A stretch of DNA of 33,792 nucleotides, from assembly GCF_001667115.1 (NCBI RefSeq), contig NZ_LZIJ01000076.1, positions 1-33,792 on the forward strand, read 5' to 3'. Positions within the stretch are counted from its first letter, which is position 1. The number at the start of each line of letters is the position of its first letter. The notes under the pieces are model-generated. The model searched no databases, was not told where the DNA came from, and saw only the letters and a list, made by a program, of their open reading frames with translations. The translations under genes were made by a program, and so were the position numbers. This document shows positions 25,713 through 33,203 of the stretch, in pieces. This DNA comes from Mycobacterium sp. 852002-51163_SCH5372311 (GTDB lineage: Bacteria > Actinomycetota > Actinomycetes > Mycobacteriales > Mycobacteriaceae).

Positions 25713-27227
25713 ATGACTCTACCGCCGTCGCTGTCCGACCTTGACGCGGAATCCGAGGTCGAGCCCACGCTCAGCCGAGTCACGTTAGTGGTCGGCGACC
25801 TGCGGCTGGACTTCGGACTGCCGGCGAATACCAGCATTGCCGCCTTCATCGACGACGTCATCGACATCGCCAACGAACACCTGGCGGCACATCCCGGACC
25901 CGATCAAAAACTAGCGGGACCAGAAGGACGGGTCTTCGACACCACCGAGGGTAAGTGGACGCTGGCCCGGCTGGGTGACGACCCGATCGACCCCAGCCGA
26001 TCGCTGAACGAGGCCAACGTCTACGACGGTGAGCTACTGGCCATCCGGGAGATCGACCAGCCGGCCCGGCCGATGCTGTTCGACGACGTGGAAAACAGCC
26101 TCGAGGACGCTGAGCAAACCGGAAGTCCGATCACCAGCTGGCTGGATCGAGATGCCCGGCTGCTCACCTGCTTCGGCGTGGGACTGACGGCCACAGTCAC
26201 CGCCGCGTTTGTGTTGCCGCGACATTCGGCCCAGATATACGTTCCCCCCACCGCCCTCGGAATCGGCGTCTTGGCGGTGCTTGTCGCCTGCGTTATCGCC
26301 CACCGCTCGGCGGGTGCCCGGCACTCGGAGTGGCTGGCCGCGGTGGCCATTCCACTGGTGTTCGGCGGCTCGCTGTACGTCGTGCCCGACGCGTTCGGTG
26401 CGAAGTCGCTGCCCATGGCTTTCGGTCTGACCGGGCTGGCGTCGCTGCTGGTGTTGCTGATCACCGGCCGCGGCCGGGCTCTGCACACCGCGGTGATCTC
26501 ACTGGCGGTAATCGGCGGCGCCGCGGCAGTGGTTGGCCTGCTGTGGAGTCCGCCGCCCCGGGCCACCGGGGCGGTGCTGGCAACCGTGTCGGTGATCGTC
26601 GTGTACCTGTCGCCCCGGGTGACGATCCTGCTGGCCAAACTGCCGGTGCCGCGGGTTCCGACGGCGGGCGAGCCCCTTGACGACATCGAAACCCAGGGCG
26701 GAACCACTGTCGAAGGCGTCAACGCCGTCGGCAAGCAGGTGATCCCGACCGAGGAAGGCATGATCGTCCGGGTTCGCCGGGCCAGCCAATATCTGACCGG
26801 CATATTGACGGCGGCCGCAATCACCGCCGCCGTGGGTTGTTACCTGGCGGTCGACGTCAGTGGCCGGTTCTATTGGCAGGGCACGGTTTTCGCGACCGCG
26901 GTGGCTACGGTCCTGTGTCTGCGCGGACGCACCCATCACGACCTGGTGCAGTCCGCCACGCTGATCGGCGCCGGTATGGCGATCGCGCTGCTGTCGATCG
27001 TCAAAATGGCTGTCGGCCTTGACAACTGGGAGTTACCCGCGGCGCTGGTCCTGGTAGTGCTGATCGTGTTGGTCGTCGCGTGCGGAATCATCGCGCCGAG
27101 GTTGGAGTTCTCCCCGGTGATGCGTCGCCAGGTCGAGATCCTGGAGTACATCGCCATCGTGCTGATTTTCCCGCTGTGTTGCTGGATTGTGCGGCTGTAC
27201 GCGATGTTTCGGGAACTGCGGATCTGA
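25713..27227 (+). CDS. eccD: EccD, second copy (divergent from eccC)
   Basis: A 504-aa protein with an N-terminal ubiquitin-like domain (about 20-112, R-V-T-L-V-V-G-D-L-R-L-D-F-G-L-P) and about eleven hydrophobic segments. The cytosolic linker between helix groups (about 320-355) contains L-P-V-P-R-V-P-T-A-G-E-P. The C-terminal half ends R-R-Q-V-E-I-L-E-Y-I-A and then W-I-V-R-L-Y, similar to K-R-T-L-E-L-I-D and W-I-T-G-V-Y of EccD1. It differs from the EccD at 20085 at most positions, so it is not a recent duplicate. Start choice: AGGAGG at 25698-25703 gives 9-nt spacing to ATG 25713; ATG 25707 is too close. It converges with eccB, leaving 4 bp between stop codons. Confidence 0.92.
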   Translation: MTLPPSLSDLDAESEVEPTLSRVTLVVGDLRLDFGLPANTSIAAFIDDVIDIANEHLAAHPGPDQKLAGPEGRVFDTTEGKWTLARLGDDPIDPSRSLNEANVYDGELLAIREIDQPARPMLFDDVENSLEDAEQTGSPITSWLDRDARLLTCFGVGLTATVTAAFVLPRHSAQIYVPPTALGIGVLAVLVACVIAHRSAGARHSEWLAAVAIPLVFGGSLYVVPDAFGAKSLPMAFGLTGLASLLVLLITGRGRALHTAVISLAVIGGAAAVVGLLWSPPPRATGAVLATVSVIVVYLSPRVTILLAKLPVPRVPTAGEPLDDIETQGGTTVEGVNAVGKQVIPTEEGMIVRVRRASQYLTGILTAAAITAAVGCYLAVDVSGRFYWQGTVFATAVATVLCLRGRTHHDLVQSATLIGAGMAIALLSIVKMAVGLDNWELPAALVLVVLIVLVVACGIIAPRLEFSPVMRRQVEILEYIAIVLIFPLCCWIVRLYAMFRELRI

Positions 27228-27231
27228 CCGC

Positions 27232-28746
27232 TTACGACTTCGGTTGCTCGACCTTCGACCCGCGCGGGTCGGCGCCCATCCCGTCGTGCGCGATCAGTGC
27301 GGCCTCCTGGGAGAGCTCGGGCCCGGCCGGCAACAACGACACCACCGGCCACGGCGCCAGTTGCGGGACATCCCCGTCGACGCGGGGATCGTGCACTCCG
27401 GTGACTCCCAACGCGGCGGCGGTCGGCAGATCCTTGATGTGGTAGCGCACCCCGGCGTCGGACACGTAGAACAGTTGTCCCATCGCACGGCTGTCCGCGT
27501 TACCCCCGGTGGCCTGGACGTATTCGCCGGTGCCGGGCTTGAGATACACCGAGTCGACGCCCGGCCCGTTGCCGTCGGCGGTAGCCAGCCCCACCGGCTG
27601 CGCGCCGTCCGGAATGGGCAGACGATGACCGACCAGCAACCGGACGGTGGCCTGCGCAGCGCTGTTCGCCCGTTCCCACGCCATGCACACCACCCGGTCC
27701 GGCTCGGTGTTCACGACTTGCGGCGACACGCTGGGGTAGTGGTCGACGGCCAGCGTGTGGACTATCGGGACTTGGCTGACCAGTGCCGGCGGCACCTCCC
27801 TGGCCCCTTGTGACGCAACCTCATTGGGATTGCTGTAGCGGATTATGTCGGCAGCCGCGGAGGAGACGGGTTGCAGCCCGTTCGGCAGCACCACGTAGAG
27901 CTGCTCGCCGCGCGAGTCGACGGTCTTGACGATGGAGCCCACCGGATAGGCCGCGAACATCGGATTGCCCGGAATGACGCTGCCGGCGCCCGGAATCATC
28001 ACCGATCTGATCGGCGGCACCAGCGGAAACGCGTTGAGCAGCGATCCCGAGATCGGGCGTATCTGCGCATTCTGCAGATGCAAGGCATTGATGACGGCCG
28101 AGTCGTGGGGGTCGATCTGGGCCCGCACGCCGTCGAAGATCAGATAGACCGCGTCGCCCGATATGACCAGCAGCATCTGCGCCGGCGCCGCCCGGCGGAT
28201 GTCGTCGCCCAGCGTGAGGTCGCCCGCGATGACCGTGGTCTGCACACTGGCCACCCCGGTGCTCTTGGTCACGTCCGGGGTCGAAATGGTGTCGCACACC
28301 GTCCACGACGACATGCGCATGTCGGCACCACCGCGAATGCTGTTGGGCGCCCCGACAATTCCCACCATCGGGCCGCGAGGCAGCTGGTTGAGCCATTTGT
28401 CGCTGACCGATTTGGGGGTATCGGGTTTCCCGGTGATCAGGCGGGCAGACGCCAGATTGAGAACCGGGTGCAGGCGGTCGCCGATGCGCACGTAGAGGCT
28501 GCCGTTCGAGGTGCTGAGCAGTATCTGCGCATTGCCGATGCTGGGCGACGGCTTGAAAAACGCGAGCACGCCACACGCGCCGGTGACGAGGACGGCGATC
28601 ACCAGGCCCACGAGCAGCGACCGGATCTGGCCGCGCATCGGGTCGTGGATCATCCGGGAGTCGGCGCGGATCAGGGCGTGTTCCAACCGCCGAATCAAGA
28701 ACCGATAGCCGTTTACTTGCGCGCGCGTGGTGATTTGCGCGGGCAT
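27232..28746 (-). CDS. eccB: EccB, ESX membrane-anchored periplasmic scaffold
   Basis: A 504-aa protein. The short cytosolic N-terminus (Q-V-N-G-Y-R-F-L-I-R-R-L-E-H-A-L) is the EccB signature. One transmembrane helix follows (about 42-65). The periplasmic part has R repeats and paired cysteines, including C in S-S-W-T-V-C (about 144-150) and V-V-C-M (about 358). EccB forms the periplasmic side of the ESX complex with MycP. ATG 28746 follows GGGAGTGGG. The gene is transcribed opposite to eccD and eccE. It is separated from eccD by 4 bp and from eccE by a divergent 109-bp region. Confidence 0.95.
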   Translation of the reverse strand: MPAQITTRAQVNGYRFLIRRLEHALIRADSRMIHDPMRGQIRSLLVGLVIAVLVTGACGVLAFFKPSPSIGNAQILLSTSNGSLYVRIGDRLHPVLNLASARLITGKPDTPKSVSDKWLNQLPRGPMVGIVGAPNSIRGGADMRMSSWTVCDTISTPDVTKSTGVASVQTTVIAGDLTLGDDIRRAAPAQMLLVISGDAVYLIFDGVRAQIDPHDSAVINALHLQNAQIRPISGSLLNAFPLVPPIRSVMIPGAGSVIPGNPMFAAYPVGSIVKTVDSRGEQLYVVLPNGLQPVSSAAADIIRYSNPNEVASQGAREVPPALVSQVPIVHTLAVDHYPSVSPQVVNTEPDRVVCMAWERANSAAQATVRLLVGHRLPIPDGAQPVGLATADGNGPGVDSVYLKPGTGEYVQATGGNADSRAMGQLFYVSDAGVRYHIKDLPTAAALGVTGVHDPRVDGDVPQLAPWPVVSLLPAGPELSQEAALIAHDGMGADPRGSKVEQPKS

Positions 28747-28855
28747 AACCCACTCCCATCAGCGTCGGTCCAGCACCGAGCCTCGGTAGCGTATAACAAC
28801 GCCAAGCGCTAAAGCCGCGCGAGTTTTCGCCCTGCGCCGTGGATAAGATCCCTCT
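28747..28855. promoter_or_regulatory. Divergent promoter region between eccB and eccE
   Basis: A 109-bp gap between two divergent genes, so promoters for both should be here. An A/T-richer GTATAACAAC segment around 28789-28798 could supply a -10 element. No operator is evident. Confidence 0.4.
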
Positions 28856-30586
28856 GTGCCGCGCCGCCCGACGACGCCCCCGAGCCGGGGCACGCCATCG
28901 GAAGCGAACGGACTTCGCTCGACGATCGACATCGGCGCACAGCGTCTGTTGCCGCTGGCCGATCTGCTCGTGCTGCAACTGCTCGTCGCCGTGGGAACGG
29001 TGACCGCCCCGCTCCTCGGATTTCCTGGCTGGCAGGGCAGCGTGGCCGGACTAGCCGTGGCGTTGATCTTGGTGGTTCGGTTGCGCGGCACCACGCTGCC
29101 GCGGTTGATCGCGCTGCGCACCGGTTTCTGGCGACAACGCCGAATTAGAAGTCGGCAGGCCAAAAAGCAGATGCCGGCCGAACCGTTCGACGTGCCCATG
29201 GCCGAAGGCGCCTTGATCGGCTTCCGTTGGGACGGAAGCACTTTGATGTCGTTGCTGAAAATCGAGGAAAACCCGCAGGCGATGACGATCATGGAGCCTG
29301 GCATGACGGTTTCCGGTGAAACCGTGCCCGTGCAGGCTCTGGTCGACTGCCTGCAGCAATTCGACATCACCCTGGATTCGATCGACGTGATCAGTCAGGG
29401 CGCCCGGTCACAGGGTCACAGCCAGGTGGCCGCCGTCTACGACGCCGTCCTGGGTCCACTGCCGGCCATCGCCCAACGCAACGTGTGGATCGCCGTCCGC
29501 TTCGACCCGTCACGCTGCGCGGCCGCGGTGCGCCGGCGCGGCGGCGGCCGCAATGGAATCCTCCGTGCGGCCACCACCGCAACGCGCCGGGTGGCCAATC
29601 GGCTGACCGAGGGTGGCCTGCGCACCCGGGTGTTGACGGCCAGTGAGATCGGCCAGGCCACCAACCAACTGGCCGACGGGGTGGAGCTGGCCACGGTCGA
29701 GGAGACCTGGCGCACCTGCCGGGAGGGTCGGTTCCGGCTGCGCAGCTTCGCCATCAGACCGCGCATGCTCACCACCGGCGGACTCGGCCTGCTGTGGACC
29801 ATCCCCAGCTACTCCACCACGATGTGCCTGTCGTTGCGCCGTGATCGTCCCCGCGGCCCGGTCCAGATCCGCGGGCTGGCCCGTTTCGACACCCACGGCC
29901 GGGCCCGGATCGATTTGCGTGGCCTGACCCATCTGCGTGGCTACCAGTACTCGGCGCTGGCGGCGACCCTGCCGGTGCCTTCTCCGCCGCGGCAGGTCGA
30001 AAAGTGGGCATACTCAAGCGATTACACAACGCGGGACGGGGTCCGGGATTTCGAGCAGCTCTATATCCCGGCCTCCGGGTGCGGGCAGGTGATCGGCGCC
30101 GACGATCACGGCCGCGCGGTGGCGCTGTCGCTGTTCGGACCGCAGATCCGCCGGGTGGAGATCGCCGGCACGCTGCATCTGGCCCAGCAGGTGGTGCTGC
30201 GGTCGCTGGCGCTGGGGGCACACGTGCTCGTCCACAGCCGGCGACCGGCGAAGTGGCGCACCATGGTCGACGAGGTCGACGACCACGACCTGCTGTGGGT
30301 CACCGACTTCAACCGCGGGTCCATGCAGGCGGGAGCCGATCGCAATTACTCGGTGGAGATGTTCGACGGGGTCGCCGAGGAATCGGTACGGGTCGGGGTG
30401 ACAGCGATTGTGGTGGTCCCGCCTGACTCGGCCGTGACACCCAACGCCGACGTCGCGCTGGAACTGCTCGACATCGATACCGACTCGGTCAAAGTGAGCA
30501 CCCGGGCCGGCTCGTCGGTGGTCACCATGGTCGCCACCGACGACGAGATGCGCTACCTCAAAGCGTCGTTGGCCGACGAAGAGTGA
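28856..30586 (+). CDS. eccE: EccE, ESX membrane complex component
   Basis: A 576-aa protein with a short basic N-terminus and two close transmembrane helices (about 35-80: L-L-P-L-A-D-L-L-V-L-Q-L-L-V-A-V and V-A-G-L-A-V-A-L-I-L-V-V-R-L). A large cytosolic domain follows, as in EccE1/EccE5. EccE sits at the outer edge of the ESX core complex and is absent from minimal ESX-4 systems of slow growers. The GTG at 28856 is the first start. It is followed after 22 bp by the DUF5336 gene. The family is well supported by size, helices and place between eccB and accessory genes. Confidence 0.87.
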   Translation: MPRRPTTPPSRGTPSEANGLRSTIDIGAQRLLPLADLLVLQLLVAVGTVTAPLLGFPGWQGSVAGLAVALILVVRLRGTTLPRLIALRTGFWRQRRIRSRQAKKQMPAEPFDVPMAEGALIGFRWDGSTLMSLLKIEENPQAMTIMEPGMTVSGETVPVQALVDCLQQFDITLDSIDVISQGARSQGHSQVAAVYDAVLGPLPAIAQRNVWIAVRFDPSRCAAAVRRRGGGRNGILRAATTATRRVANRLTEGGLRTRVLTASEIGQATNQLADGVELATVEETWRTCREGRFRLRSFAIRPRMLTTGGLGLLWTIPSYSTTMCLSLRRDRPRGPVQIRGLARFDTHGRARIDLRGLTHLRGYQYSALAATLPVPSPPRQVEKWAYSSDYTTRDGVRDFEQLYIPASGCGQVIGADDHGRAVALSLFGPQIRRVEIAGTLHLAQQVVLRSLALGAHVLVHSRRPAKWRTMVDEVDDHDLLWVTDFNRGSMQAGADRNYSVEMFDGVAEESVRVGVTAIVVVPPDSAVTPNADVALELLDIDTDSVKVSTRAGSSVVTMVATDDEMRYLKASLADEE

Positions 30587-30608
30587 ACTCAGGTTTGAAG
30601 GAGTGATC

Positions 30609-31409
30609 ATGTCTGACCCGTTCGGCAACCCTTCCGCAGGCGGCTACTACTCAGCGCAGCAACCGGGCGCATACGACGGCTACTCGCAGTGGGCAGCCGA
30701 GCCGGAATCCGGTCCGCGACTATCGCATCGCCACTTGACGCTGGGCGTCGTGCTGCTGGGCCTGTGCTCCTACCTGGTGAGCTTCGGGCCGATGCCCAAC
30801 GCCGGCGGCATCGACTGGGATGTCCGATTTGCCGTGCTCGCGGCTCTGGTAGCGGGATTCGGGTTGGTTCCCGGGCAGACTCCGGCCGCTAAGGTCGTTG
30901 CCGCGCTCGCCGCGATCGGCTTTCTGGATGCGCTGTCGAGGCTGATCAGCCTTCCCGACGGGACCGAGGCCGGGTGGGCACTGTGGGTTCTCGTCGTGCT
31001 CAACGCCTTGCAAGCGGCCGCCGGAGTCGGCGCACTGCTGATGCAGCCGAGCGCGCCCGACGGGCTGCAAGCCTGGTATGCCGCGTACGCCGAGCAGTAT
31101 GCGCAGTCCGCGGCGCAGTATTGGGGCCAGTACGCGCAGGACGCCGAGCCGGACACCGGGCATCAAACGAGTTACGCGCAGGCCCAACAGGTGCAACCCG
31201 TCTCGGCACCCGAACGGGTCGCGGCGCCTCAGGACGCCGGCTATGCGGATTTCGTCGGCGGTCATGCCGCAGATCAGGCCGGCGGTCATGCGTCCGAGCA
31301 GCAGGGCGCCCAGCCTTCGCCGGGCTTGCCCAGCGTCAGCCACTCCGCAACGCCCGCCCAACGGCAGCAGGTAGCGGCCGAACCCGAGTACCGCTCATCG
31401 TCGCAATAG
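30609..31409 (+). CDS. DUF5336 / 34-kDa antigen-like membrane protein (Rv0954-like)
   Basis: A 266-aa protein. The N-terminal part is Tyr/Gln/Gly-rich (Y-Y-S-A-Q-Q-P-G-A-Y-D-G-Y). Four predicted membrane helices (about 41-140) include Y-L-V-S-F-G-P-M, as in Rv0954, and G-W-A-L-W-V-L-V-V-L-N-A-L-Q-A-A. The C-terminal tail is rich in Ala, Gln, Tyr and His. Family members are mycobacterial membrane antigens of unclear role. GGAG at 30600-30603 supports ATG 30609 over the GTG at 30603. It is placed 22 bp after eccE, so it is likely co-transcribed. Such a gene is unusual beside an ESX core. Confidence 0.82.
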   Translation: MSDPFGNPSAGGYYSAQQPGAYDGYSQWAAEPESGPRLSHRHLTLGVVLLGLCSYLVSFGPMPNAGGIDWDVRFAVLAALVAGFGLVPGQTPAAKVVAALAAIGFLDALSRLISLPDGTEAGWALWVLVVLNALQAAAGVGALLMQPSAPDGLQAWYAAYAEQYAQSAAQYWGQYAQDAEPDTGHQTSYAQAQQVQPVSAPERVAAPQDAGYADFVGGHAADQAGGHASEQQGAQPSPGLPSVSHSATPAQRQQVAAEPEYRSSSQ

Positions 31410-31478
31410 CGTCGAAAGCACAGGAATCACACCAATCACATCAGTCCCTGGGATGCTGGGCTGACGGTTTCGAAACTT

Positions 31479-31496
31479 GATAGCACCGGCGCTATC
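31479..31496. promoter_or_regulatory. Palindromic candidate operator GATAGC-N6-GCTATC
   Basis: GATAGC at 31479-31484 and GCTATC at 31491-31496 are perfect inverted repeats around ACCGGC. The core TAGC-N6-GCTA recurs with the same 6-bp spacing at 31774-31787, close to the whiB6-like gene. Shared spacing favours one dimeric regulator binding both. The regulator is unknown. Confidence 0.4.
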
Positions 31497-31773
31497 GGAT
31501 TCCAGAAACGTCACGCGGCTTCCTTTTCGATACTGGAGTGGCAGATGTTACTCGTTCCGAGTGCTACGCCTTTTTCGTGCCGAGCTAGCAAGCGTAGCCC
31601 TGCCTCCGTCGTACGCCACCGCGCTCTAGCCGCCGGCGCTTTACTCGTCACATCGAGTAATCCCTGAGAGGCAGGCGGTTTAGCCGTATTGACTGCCCAG
31701 AGCACGGGCCTCATTGCCGCAACGAAAACTCCCGCCGAGTTCTAGCCTTCTCGTAGCAGCTATGTTTTAATCG

Positions 31774-31787
31774 TAGCGCTCGTGCTA
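31774..31787. promoter_or_regulatory. Second TAGC-N6-GCTA candidate operator near the whiB6-like promoter
   Basis: TAGC at 31774-31777 and GCTA at 31784-31787 flank six bases. The site lies about 60 bp before the chosen ATG and overlaps a TAGATT -10-like hexamer. That position would suit a repressor or a self-regulating WhiB site. Confidence 0.4.
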
Positions 31788-31846
31788 GATTCTCACTTAT
31801 GTCGTCGCATCGACGGCGCGCACGCGCAAGAACTGGGAGGGAAGCG

Positions 31847-32164
31847 ATGACCGCAGCGATAATTCCGTTGTCCGTACCGCTGGACGAATACGTCCCGGCC
31901 TGCACCGCCGACCCGGAGCGTTGGACAACCACCGAACCAGACGAGGACGCCAGGGCGGCGTGCCTGGTGTGTCCGCGCCGCTGGCTTTGCGCCAGCGAGG
32001 CATACCAGGTGCCGGGCGTGGAGGGGCTGTGGGCCGGGGTGGTGATACCCGAGTCGGGTCGATCACGCGAGTTCGCGTTGCGTCGCCTGCGTTCGCTGGC
32101 CGAGCGCGGCGGCTATCAGGTTCGGCCGCGGCGCCGTGGCCGGCCACGCGGTTCCCGGAACTGA
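31847..32164 (+). CDS. WhiB6-like iron-sulfur transcription factor
   Basis: A 105-aa WhiB protein with four cluster-binding cysteines at residues 19, 39, 42 and 48 (C-x19-C-x2-C-x5-C). It carries the WhiB6-specific run D-P-E-R-W-T-T-T, then C-P-R-R-W-L-C, then E-G-L-W-A-G-V-V-I-P-E-S-G-R, close to M. tuberculosis WhiB6. A basic C-terminus (R-P-R-R-R-G-R-P-R-G) should contact DNA. WhiB6 controls ESX-1 genes in M. tuberculosis and M. marinum and lies next to the ESX-1 locus, so it probably regulates this one. The start ATG 31847 has a GGGAGGGAAGCG site; ATG 31799 is an in-frame alternative with a weaker context. Confidence 0.92.
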   Translation: MTAAIIPLSVPLDEYVPACTADPERWTTTEPDEDARAACLVCPRRWLCASEAYQVPGVEGLWAGVVIPESGRSREFALRRLRSLAERGGYQVRPRRRGRPRGSRN

Positions 32165-32263
32165 GACTGCACCGGCCAAAACTGGCGCGTATTTGTCTGA
32201 CGGCGGCACCGTAAGCTGTCCGCACGGTTACAGCGGTCGTCACAGGGTGCAATGGGGGAATTC

Positions 32264-32746
32264 GTGGACAGTGCCGACAGCCGCGTGGATCGGCTGCTGT
32301 CCGATCTGCGGCATTTCCAGGGCGCCGCAGCCAGATCCGCACAGCGGTTGGCACTCGAGACCGCGGAGGCATGGTCGGACGACGGTCTGGTCCAGGTCTG
32401 GGTGAACGCCCAGGGCGTGGTCGTGCAGGTCGAGTTCGACGACACCGTGTTGTCGCAGACGACCAGCGCTGACGCGGGCGCCGCCGTCGTGCAAGCCGCG
32501 CAGTCAGCCGCAGCGAAGATGCGCGCCAAGACCGACGCGTTTCAGGCCGGGCTATGGCAGCAAGTCGCTCGATTCAGAGTGCAGCCCGCCGAAGAGTTCG
32601 TCGAAGAGTTCAGCGGGATGCGACCCGAGGTTCCGTTGTCGGCGCCCGGCTCGCGGGACCGGCGTGCGGTCACCGAGACGCTGGATGCCGAGGCCGATCG
32701 CAAGGACGCGCAGGAATGGCGCCTGACAATTCGCGACGACGAATAA
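32264..32746 (+). CDS. YbaB/EbfC-like protein of the toxin module
   Basis: A 160-aa protein. Its N-terminal helix is followed by W-V-N-A-Q-G-V-V-V-Q-V-E-F-D-D, the YbaB beta hairpin, and a long helix with A-A-V-V-Q-A-A-Q-S-A-A-A-K-M. A charged C-terminal extension (about 105-160) goes beyond the usual 100-aa YbaB fold. It precedes a WXG100-like gene and a secreted toxin, a pattern found in actinobacterial T7SS toxin operons. I chose the GTG at 32264 because GGGGG lies 5 bp before it; ATG 32252 is in frame and equally open. Confidence 0.72.
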   Translation: MDSADSRVDRLLSDLRHFQGAAARSAQRLALETAEAWSDDGLVQVWVNAQGVVVQVEFDDTVLSQTTSADAGAAVVQAAQSAAAKMRAKTDAFQAGLWQQVARFRVQPAEEFVEEFSGMRPEVPLSAPGSRDRRAVTETLDAEADRKDAQEWRLTIRDDE

Positions 32747-32811
32747 TTCGGGGACCGATTCGGGGACTGATTCGGGCGGCGCTGAGCCGTCGACCAGGTG
32801 AGGAGAAGGGC

Positions 32812-33105
32812 ATGGCAGGACAATTCGAATACGACGATGGAGTAGCCCGCGCCGGCATCAGCCAGTTCGACGAGCTCGGCAGCTCCATCGGTTCGTTGCT
32901 GAACGGTTTGAGCGCGGAACTGTCCGGTGACTCGCCCTGGTCTCACGACAAGATCGGTTCCAGTTTCGCCGAAAAGTTCGACCCGGATCGCCAGCAGGTG
33001 ATCGCCCACGCCAGCGATTTGACGAAGGCGGTACAAAGCGTGGCCCCGACGCTTACCGAAGCAGCCAACAGCATCGTCGCCCAGGACGGCGGCGTCGCCG
33101 GCTGA
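32812..33105 (+). CDS. WXG100/EspC-like small ESX antigen of the toxin module
   Basis: A 97-aa helical protein with a P-W-S-H turn near residues 43-46 in place of a WXG turn, and an amphipathic second helix (A-S-D-L-T-K-A-V-Q-S-V). The tail has I-V-A-Q-D, the only D at the +4 position near the C-terminus, with Ile in the place of Tyr. It sits directly before the toxin gene, as EsxE/EsxF-like partners do before CpnT. It probably escorts the toxin into the ESX channel. AGGAGAAGGG precedes ATG 32812. Confidence 0.68.
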   Translation: MAGQFEYDDGVARAGISQFDELGSSIGSLLNGLSAELSGDSPWSHDKIGSSFAEKFDPDRQQVIAHASDLTKAVQSVAPTLTEAANSIVAQDGGVAG

Positions 33106-33203
33106 CGGCCAGCCGGACCACACGACACTCATCACCATGACACGCCTCCGGGCGCGCGCCCGAGTACAGCCACCGGCGGAACACATGCTGGACGCGTGAT
33201 CGG

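Larger units (their letters stand above)
31410..31846 (+). promoter_or_regulatory. 437-bp non-coding region upstream of whiB6-like with TAGC/GCTA inverted repeats
   Basis: No gene is supported here. The DNA is A/T-richer than its neighbours and rich in TAGC. It contains GATAGC-N6-GCTATC at 31479-31496, GCTACGC/GCGTAGC arms at 31563-31569 and 31592-31598, TAGC-A-GCTA at 31754-31762, and TAGC-N6-GCTA at 31774-31787. The last overlaps a TAGATT that could be a -10 element at 31786-31791. GGGAGGGAAGCG at 31835-31846 is a strong ribosome binding site for ATG 31847. I infer that this is the whiB6-like promoter with operator sites. Confidence 0.5.

Noticed and set aside
27821..28978. Minus-strand open frame of 385 codons overlapping eccB
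   Set aside because: Arg-rich translation in a frame shifted from EccB; no domain and it would run through the divergent promoter region.
31511..31714. 67-codon minus-strand frame in the non-coding gap
   Set aside because: A stretch with T-T-E-A-G-L-R-L-L looks vaguely like a DNA-binding helix, but no ribosome binding site, no partner and unusual base composition make a gene unlikely.
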